Source: Schlesneria sp.
GTDB taxonomy: Bacteria > Planctomycetota > Planctomycetia > Planctomycetales > Planctomycetaceae
Assembly (NCBI GenBank): GCA_025353525.1
Contig: JANXOO010001313.1
Coordinates: 1 to 6,281, forward strand
Direction: 5' to 3'
DNA length: 6,281 nucleotides
Shown here: positions 1-3,743 of the stretch, piece by piece
How positions within the stretch are numbered: position 1 is the stretch's first letter
How the letters are laid out: each line of letters begins with the position of its first letter
Translations under genes and position numbers: made by a program
The notes under the pieces: model-generated
Told to the model about the DNA's origin: nothing
Database searches by the model: none
What the model saw: the letters and a program-made list of their open reading frames with translations, nothing else

Positions 1-233
1 ACCCACCGATCGTCGGCGTTAACGAACATAGCGGCGATCCACATTACGAAACGGCTGACGCGCCAATCCGCAAAGGCGATTTCGTGCTAATCGACTTGTG
101 GGCCAAACTCGACAAACCCCGAGCTGTTTACAGCGACCTGACGCGTACCGGTTTTGTCGGTGATATGGTTCCGGCCCACAAGTCGATTAGCACGAAATCG
201 CCTTTGCGGATTGGCGCGTCAGCCGTTTCGTAA
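1..233 (+). CDS. Internal fragment of the M24 peptidase on the opposite strand (displaced continuation)
   Basis: The frame starting at position 3 is open to a TAA at 231-233 and has no start inside the window. Codons from 3 to 104 repeat the segment PPIVGVNEHSG...LIDLWA of the minus-strand M24 gene. From 105 to about 172 the reading continues as KLDKPRAVYSDLTRTGFVGD, which is what the family should have there: the Asp of 'YSDLTRT' fits the second metal-binding Asp of M24 peptidases, 14 residues after the Asp of 'IDLWA'. In E. coli PepP the two Asp are 11 apart, so a three-residue longer loop is inferred. After 172 the frame enters the inverted arm, and the last roughly 20 residues are antisense nonsense. 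This is not a separate gene. It is the missing middle of the gene at 128-925, placed on the wrong strand by the fold-back. Confidence 0.8.
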   Translation, partial: PPIVGVNEHSGDPHYETADAPIRKGDFVLIDLWAKLDKPRAVYSDLTRTGFVGDMVPAHKSISTKSPLRIGASAVS

Positions 234-276
234 TGTGGATCGCCGCTATGTTCGTTAACGCCGACGATCGGTGGGT
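1..276. repeat. Perfect 104-bp inverted repeat with 68-bp centre at the contig end (fold-back)
   Basis: Positions 1-104 are the exact reverse complement of 173-276. The centre (105-172) is not self-complementary: pairing fails at once at 105/172. The outer edge cannot be determined because the left arm runs into the window start. Both arms are coding sequence of the M24 peptidase, one copy per strand, and only one copy can belong to an intact gene. Identity over 104 bp with no mismatch means the copies are either very recent or artificial. A chimeric amplification product or an assembly error at a contig end explains it most simply. A true recent inverted duplication that breaks the gene is the alternative. 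Confidence 0.97.
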
Positions 277-925
277 GGTACGTCGTCAGGCCGTGCGCGG
301 CAAAGTGAGCCATGATGACATCGCTGACCGCATGCTCTGTCGTTCCGCCACGCTGGCGAATTTCCGTCGCGATGAAACTCCACGCGGCAGTATAGGCTGA
401 GTCCGTATGCCGACTGGCTTCCAGATGCATCGCCCATTGCTCGTCGTCCCAGACTGCTTCAAAGAGTTGAATCAGATCGCCCGAAGGAACAACATCGCCC
501 CCTTGTTCGCGGACCAGTTCGACCGTTCCCGCGTCGACACGTGATATGTACGGGTTGCCGTTGCGTGGCGAGTACTCCATCGCCACTTGCTTACGACCGG
601 CAACAAGGTGGCCAACACCTGCTTCAAACTCTTGCCACTTGAGATAAATCTGCTTGTCGCCGGGCAAATGGTCGAGGGCACCGGATTCGATGCGATGGAC
701 GAGTTTCTGCGGCGTCCCTTCGCGCGGGATAAAATAGACCCAGCGTCGGGATCCGACGGTTCCGTCGTCAAATTGCAGGATGCGTCGAGCCAGAATATTA
801 CTGGCTCGAAAATCGTAAAGTAACCAGCCATCGAGCCGGCTTTCGCAAATCGCGTGCTGAATCGCAGCAAGGACAAACATCAGGTTATCCGTTTCAGGAA
901 ATTGGATCGAAGTGGCGTACGCCAT
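128..925 (-). CDS. M24 family metallopeptidase (aminopeptidase P/Xaa-Pro-like), broken at its 3' end
   Basis: Members of this family are metal-dependent aminopeptidases or dipeptidases, often acting on Xaa-Pro bonds. No signal peptide is visible, so a cytoplasmic location is likely. Residues about 16-150 look like the creatinase-type N-terminal domain ('LDGWLLYDFRASN' near the start). The catalytic 'pita-bread' domain begins at about 160 and shows the conserved His231 ('GDPHY') and the first metal ligand Asp248 ('LIDLWA'). At residue 251, exactly where the inverted repeat arm ends (position 173), the sequence leaves the family and stops after 14 unrelated residues. The second Asp and the later His, Glu and Glu ligands are missing; the next 22 residues lie on the plus strand at 105-172. 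At least 100 residues of C-terminus are probably off the contig. It starts 12 bp after the stop of the upstream exported protein, with no clear ribosome binding site, so translational coupling is likely. ATG 880 is an alternative start. The family call is firm; the substrate is unknown. Confidence 0.88.
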   Translation of the reverse strand: MAYATSIQFPETDNLMFVLAAIQHAICESRLDGWLLYDFRASNILARRILQFDDGTVGSRRWVYFIPREGTPQKLVHRIESGALDHLPGDKQIYLKWQEFEAGVGHLVAGRKQVAMEYSPRNGNPYISRVDAGTVELVREQGGDVVPSGDLIQLFEAVWDDEQWAMHLEASRHTDSAYTAAWSFIATEIRQRGGTTEHAVSDVIMAHFAAHGLTTYHPPIVGVNEHSGDPHYETADAPIRKGDFVLIDLWAGTISPTKPVRVRSL

Positions 926-937
926 TCGCCATCGGTT

Positions 938-2164
938 TCATTTTACAGGATTCTTCGGCACTGAACCGAGACTCTGTTTCACCGCTTGAACGAACACCGG
1001 ATCAAGCTGATCAAGGAATTTTTTCGCTTCCATCGCGTGTTCGGGCATCCGGGTCCCCGCAGATGCCGGTACATCTTTCTGGCAAATCAGTGCATAGGTG
1101 ATAATCTTTTCCTTCGCCGAACGTGTCTCCCAGGGATCGCGACCGTAAGACTGTATCAGCTTCTCCAGGGGCACCCAGTCTTTCCATCGAGCCAGATCAC
1201 GAATGACCGTTTCAGCAAACTCCGGTCGGTCAAGAAACTTGCGCATCGCAACGCGCAACGATTCTTCGGAAAACTGGTTTCGCCGAAAGTCCCACAAAAA
1301 CACGAGTGTCGATCGCAATGAATCCAGGTCATTATCCGATTCGTCGACCGAAAGTCCCTCGATCTTGTTCTCGACCAAAAATCGCAAGCCGTCTTCTCCG
1401 CGAAGCATCAGATATCCGGCCATCATCCCGCCGATCCAGGGTCGAATCCGTTGGGGATCGATCGGAGCCATCAGTTTTTCTTCGAGGAAACTCGCGTCAT
1501 CATCCGTTCCACACATCCCGAGCAACATCCCGTAAAACGCGCGACGGACGTCGAGTTGCTGATTCTCGTCGTCGAGCCACTTTCGCAATTTGTTCCGCAG
1601 ACCCGATTCTTTGCCGGACGCTTTCAGCTGCCGAACCAACGCGTCGACATCTTCAAAACTCGCCTTTGCGAACTCCAGAAAAGCATCGTTGGAAATGACC
1701 GGATTGGCAAAGTCGAGAAACTTGAGAAAGTAGATCAGACGTTGCGGTTCGGACATGGCTTCGTGGGACGGTGCCTGACGGACATATTCGCGGCTGATTT
1801 CGTCGATTTCGACCGGAAGACTCCATTCCATCAGCCCTTCCGTATCTTTTTTTCCCATCAACAGAAAAGTGTCACCCGAATTTGCGGTGACACCGAACGC
1901 GGTCACGATTTTCCCGTCGGCCTGGTATTTGTCCGCGAGTTTCATCACTTGCACAATCAGAAATGTCGTTTCCTGCATCGACAGTTCCTCGCCATTTCTG
2001 GATTCAAGGAACTTGACCACGCAGGCGGCATCCGAATCTGCCAGCTTCTCGCAAAGTGTCAGATCGTCGGTTCGCGGACAATAAGGGCACGCAGATGCGA
2101 CGCCAGTTGTCGCTGACATCCACGCCAGCAGCACGATCAAAACAACATGCCGGGTCCCTGGCAT
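938..2164 (-). CDS. Exported CPYC protein with HEAT-like helical C-terminus; paralog of its upstream neighbour
   Basis: The function is unknown. The start is placed at one of two adjacent ATGs (2167 or 2164) because AGGAG lies just upstream at 2171-2175. The second ATG has the better 6-nt spacing, giving 408 aa. An in-frame TTG at 2251 would add residues ahead of the signal peptide and has no support. Residues 1-25 form a classical signal peptide (Arg/His, a hydrophobic core, then 'VASA'), with likely cleavage before Cys26. The mature protein begins CPYC. A beta-rich segment follows to about residue 120 ('DAACVVKFL', 'FLIVQVM', 'GDTFLLMGK'). The remainder is helical with short repeat-like units ('LRKWLDD', 'FYGMLLGMCG', 'MMAGYLMLRG', 'VIRDLARWKDW'). 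The same blocks occur in the same order in the gene at 2273-3529, so the two arose by tandem duplication and then diverged strongly. Lipoprotein processing at Cys26 is possible, but the -3 residue (Ala) is not the preferred Leu. It is probably co-transcribed with the M24 gene 12 bp downstream. Confidence 0.85.
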   Translation of the reverse strand: MPGTRHVVLIVLLAWMSATTGVASACPYCPRTDDLTLCEKLADSDAACVVKFLESRNGEELSMQETTFLIVQVMKLADKYQADGKIVTAFGVTANSGDTFLLMGKKDTEGLMEWSLPVEIDEISREYVRQAPSHEAMSEPQRLIYFLKFLDFANPVISNDAFLEFAKASFEDVDALVRQLKASGKESGLRNKLRKWLDDENQQLDVRRAFYGMLLGMCGTDDDASFLEEKLMAPIDPQRIRPWIGGMMAGYLMLRGEDGLRFLVENKIEGLSVDESDNDLDSLRSTLVFLWDFRRNQFSEESLRVAMRKFLDRPEFAETVIRDLARWKDWVPLEKLIQSYGRDPWETRSAKEKIITYALICQKDVPASAGTRMPEHAMEAKKFLDQLDPVFVQAVKQSLGSVPKNPVK

Positions 2165-2170
2165 CATATT

Positions 2171-2175
2171 CTCCT
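2171..2175 (-). promoter_or_regulatory. Ribosome binding site AGGAG deciding the start of the CPYC protein gene
   Basis: The minus strand reads AGGAGAATATGATG. The AGGAG is 3 nt from the first ATG (2167) and 6 nt from the second (2164). It fixes translation start here rather than at the upstream in-frame TTG at 2251, and it agrees with a signal peptide beginning at once. Confidence 0.75.
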
Positions 2176-2272
2176 GGCGATACGCGATCAGCCCACACAA
2201 TCCCGGAAACGGAAGAAACAATCGCGCAAGTCCGGAACTTGACCAGGACAAATTGACGCGGGATTCAACGGC

Positions 2273-3529
2273 TCACTTCATCAGAAAAAACCGTTTGGCT
2301 TCGTTAACAGTTTTGGGATCTTTTCGTTCCAGTTCTTCCAGGCACTTCTGCCCGTTGATGACATGAACTGGCAGGACGAGTGTTTCCTTTGGCTCCAAGG
2401 CAGCTCCGGAAGAATTTGCGACGAACGCTTCGTTCCCTGGTTTCTTTTCGCCTGTATCTTTCGTACTGGAGAGCATATACCGGACGATGGCCCGTTTGAC
2501 GGACGGTATAAGTCCCTCGTCGTCATACATCGCCATCAGCTTGTCTTGCACCGACCAGTCCTTCATCCGCGACAAATCTGCAATCACCAGATCGGCGAGT
2601 TCTGGCCGATCGAGCAGAACCCGCATCGATTCTCGCAGTCGATCATGGGAAATCCGCCCGTCACCGTATTGCCACATGAATCGCAGCGCTTGCATCGCTG
2701 CGTAGGTCTCGCTGAATTGCGCCTTCTTGTTTTTCAACTTCTGCGTTTCAAGAACCTCAAGGCCCGCGTCACGTGTCAGCAGCAGGTAGCCTCCCATAAT
2801 CCCTTCGACGCCCAGCCGAAAGTCGTCTGTCTTTTCCAGGATTTTGGACTCCATCAGTTTTGCATCGCTCTCATCGCCACACAGGCCGAGCATCATTCCG
2901 TACAAACCCAGATGTCCAGGCGAGACATCTTTTGAAGTCAGCCACTTTCGCAACCGATCGCGTGGCAAATCCTTGCTGATTTTCGCAACATCGGCATAGG
3001 CCGCATTGGCAAATTCGCCGAACGCATCGTCAGCGATCATCCGGTCACCGGTTTCCAGGTATTCGACGAAATAACGCAATCGTTCCGTTGTACCGACAGT
3101 CGGCTTTGGCGAGTTGCGCATATAGTCATAACCGGATTTACTTACTTCCAGTGGACTGCCCCATTCGATCATTTTGTCCGCCTTCGTTCCGAACAACATG
3201 AACTGTTCACCCGGCTTTGCGGCACGATAGCGGACCAGATTGATCTTGCTCCCTTTGGCAAGCTTGCCTTCGTCCGGCTGATGGACGACATCAACCACTT
3301 CGAATTCGGTCGATCCCGAGTCGGAGATTTTCGCTGGCTGGCCTCCCACCCATTTCACCAGAACAACCGCATCCGCTTGCGAAACCTGCTCTGTCAAAGT
3401 CAGCGACGGAGCCGAGCAGAACGGGCACGATGTTGCCGAATTCGAAACGGCGAACAACAACGCTACGGCGATCAGGCAACTGGTCCACGCCATCCATCGA
3501 GATTGTTTCATGGGTGAATTCTTTTTCAT
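2273..3529 (-). CDS. Exported CPFC protein with HEAT-like helical C-terminus (planctomycete-type, unknown function)
   Basis: I recognise the type (secreted proteins whose mature part starts CPFC, which I recall as common in planctomycetes) but not a function. The start at ATG 3529 is chosen because GGAG lies at 3539-3542 with 9-nt spacing, giving 418 aa. TTG 3544 overlaps that site, and ATG 3511 is a second possible start. Residues 1-34 form a signal peptide with a long basic n-region, a core 'CLIAVALLFAV' and an A-T-S cleavage site before Cys35. The mature protein begins CPFC (Cys35, Cys38). An N-terminal beta-rich domain to about residue 130 contains 'ADAVVLVKWV', 'TEFEVVDVV' and 'GEQFMLFGTK', a pattern resembling NTR/TIMP-like OB folds (inference). 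The rest is helical, with 'LRKWL', 'LYGMMLGLCG', 'IMGGYLLL' and 'LVIADLSRMKDW' matching blocks of the downstream paralog. A segment rich in Lys, Gly and Ala near the C-terminus (around 'EKKPGNEAF') looks like a linker missing from the paralog. An export role in the periplasm or outer envelope is likely. Confidence 0.87.
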   Translation of the reverse strand: MKKNSPMKQSRWMAWTSCLIAVALLFAVSNSATSCPFCSAPSLTLTEQVSQADAVVLVKWVGGQPAKISDSGSTEFEVVDVVHQPDEGKLAKGSKINLVRYRAAKPGEQFMLFGTKADKMIEWGSPLEVSKSGYDYMRNSPKPTVGTTERLRYFVEYLETGDRMIADDAFGEFANAAYADVAKISKDLPRDRLRKWLTSKDVSPGHLGLYGMMLGLCGDESDAKLMESKILEKTDDFRLGVEGIMGGYLLLTRDAGLEVLETQKLKNKKAQFSETYAAMQALRFMWQYGDGRISHDRLRESMRVLLDRPELADLVIADLSRMKDWSVQDKLMAMYDDEGLIPSVKRAIVRYMLSSTKDTGEKKPGNEAFVANSSGAALEPKETLVLPVHVINGQKCLEELERKDPKTVNEAKRFFLMK

Positions 3530-3541
3530 GAGTGAATTCTC
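3506..3541 (-). repeat. Two tandem 18-bp units duplicating the start-codon region
   Basis: Units 3506-3523 and 3524-3541 match at 16 of 18 bases. Each carries GAATTCAC(T/C)CATGAA on the minus strand, so the start codon and the residues around it are repeated ('NSLMKK' then 'NSPMKQ'). Only the upstream copy has a good ribosome binding site (GGAG, 3539-3542). The downstream ATG at 3511 may be an internal second start. Confidence 0.85.
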
Positions 3542-3542
3542 C
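3539..3542 (-). promoter_or_regulatory. Ribosome binding site GGAG for the CPFC protein gene
   Basis: The minus strand reads TTGGAGAATTCACTCATG. The GGAG is 9 nt from ATG 3529 and 27 nt from ATG 3511, so it favours the former. The TTG at 3544 overlaps this site and is therefore unlikely to be the start. Confidence 0.6.
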
Positions 3543-3589
3543 AAAAGGGAGAGCGAGCTGTATTGTAACCGGTTTTGCCGATATCCCGC

Positions 3590-3595
3590 ATTATA
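3590..3595 (-). promoter_or_regulatory. Candidate -10 box (TATAAT) upstream of the CPFC protein gene
   Basis: The minus strand has a perfect TATAAT at 3595-3590, inside AGTATATAATGCG. It would place transcription start near 3583 and leave a leader of about 55 nt before ATG 3529. No convincing -35 lies at 16-18 nt: a TTGCGG is present but only 13 nt upstream. It is the only good -10 match in the intergenic stretch facing this gene, and A/T-rich tracts lie just upstream at 3628-3660. It may serve the whole paralog-paralog-M24 unit. Confidence 0.4.
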
Positions 3596-3690
3596 TACTT
3601 TTCGCGACCCGCAACGATGTCTCTACCAAAAAAGCGTGTGAAAAAAATGAGGTGAAAAACACTCTACCTGTATCGACTGCGGAAAATGTC

Positions 3691-3723
3691 GTTCCGATCA
3701 AATCCCCGAATTGATCGGTGAAC
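3691..3723 (-). terminator. Stem-loop 20 bp after the M16 stop, possible weak terminator
   Basis: CCGATCAA (3694-3701) pairs perfectly with TTGATCGG (3711-3718) around a 9-nt loop. Beyond a small bulge the flanks GTT (3691-3693) and AAC (3721-3723) can extend the stem. On the coding strand it follows the M16 stop closely, where a terminator is expected. The sequence after it is GACATTTTCC, not a proper U-tract; longer T-runs come only some 30-60 nt further on. It could equally be a 3' RNA-stabilising hairpin. Confidence 0.4.
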
Positions 3724-3743
3724 AGAACGCGATCCCGGCTGGC

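Larger units (their letters stand above)
3530..3743. other. 214-bp intergenic region between the M16 peptidase and the CPFC protein gene
   Basis: This is the longest non-coding stretch in the window. It holds the 3' stem-loop of the M16 gene (3691-3723), A-runs at 3628-3633, 3641-3647 and 3655-3659 (T-runs on the coding strand), the TATAAT candidate and the ribosome binding site of the next gene. A 60-codon plus-strand frame at 3532-3714 has no ribosome binding site, and its composition looks random. I do not call a gene here. Confidence 0.6.

Noticed and set aside
1..276. Hairpin telomere of a linear replicon or a transposon end
   Set aside because: The arms are ordinary coding sequence from the middle of an M24 peptidase, and the centre continues that gene. 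No telomere-like or transposase-associated sequence is present.
1451..2116. 221-codon open frame on the plus strand
   Set aside because: It is antisense to the CPYC protein gene, which has a signal peptide, a ribosome binding site and a paralog next door. The antisense frame has none of these.
2227..2241. Small hairpin CAAGT-CCGGA-ACTTG between the two paralogs
   Set aside because: It has only a 5-bp stem with no T-run after it, so it is expected by chance and not a credible terminator.
3532..3714. 60-codon plus-strand frame in the intergenic region
   Set aside because: It has no ribosome binding site, no recognisable motif and overlaps the stem-loop and promoter-like elements of the opposite strand.
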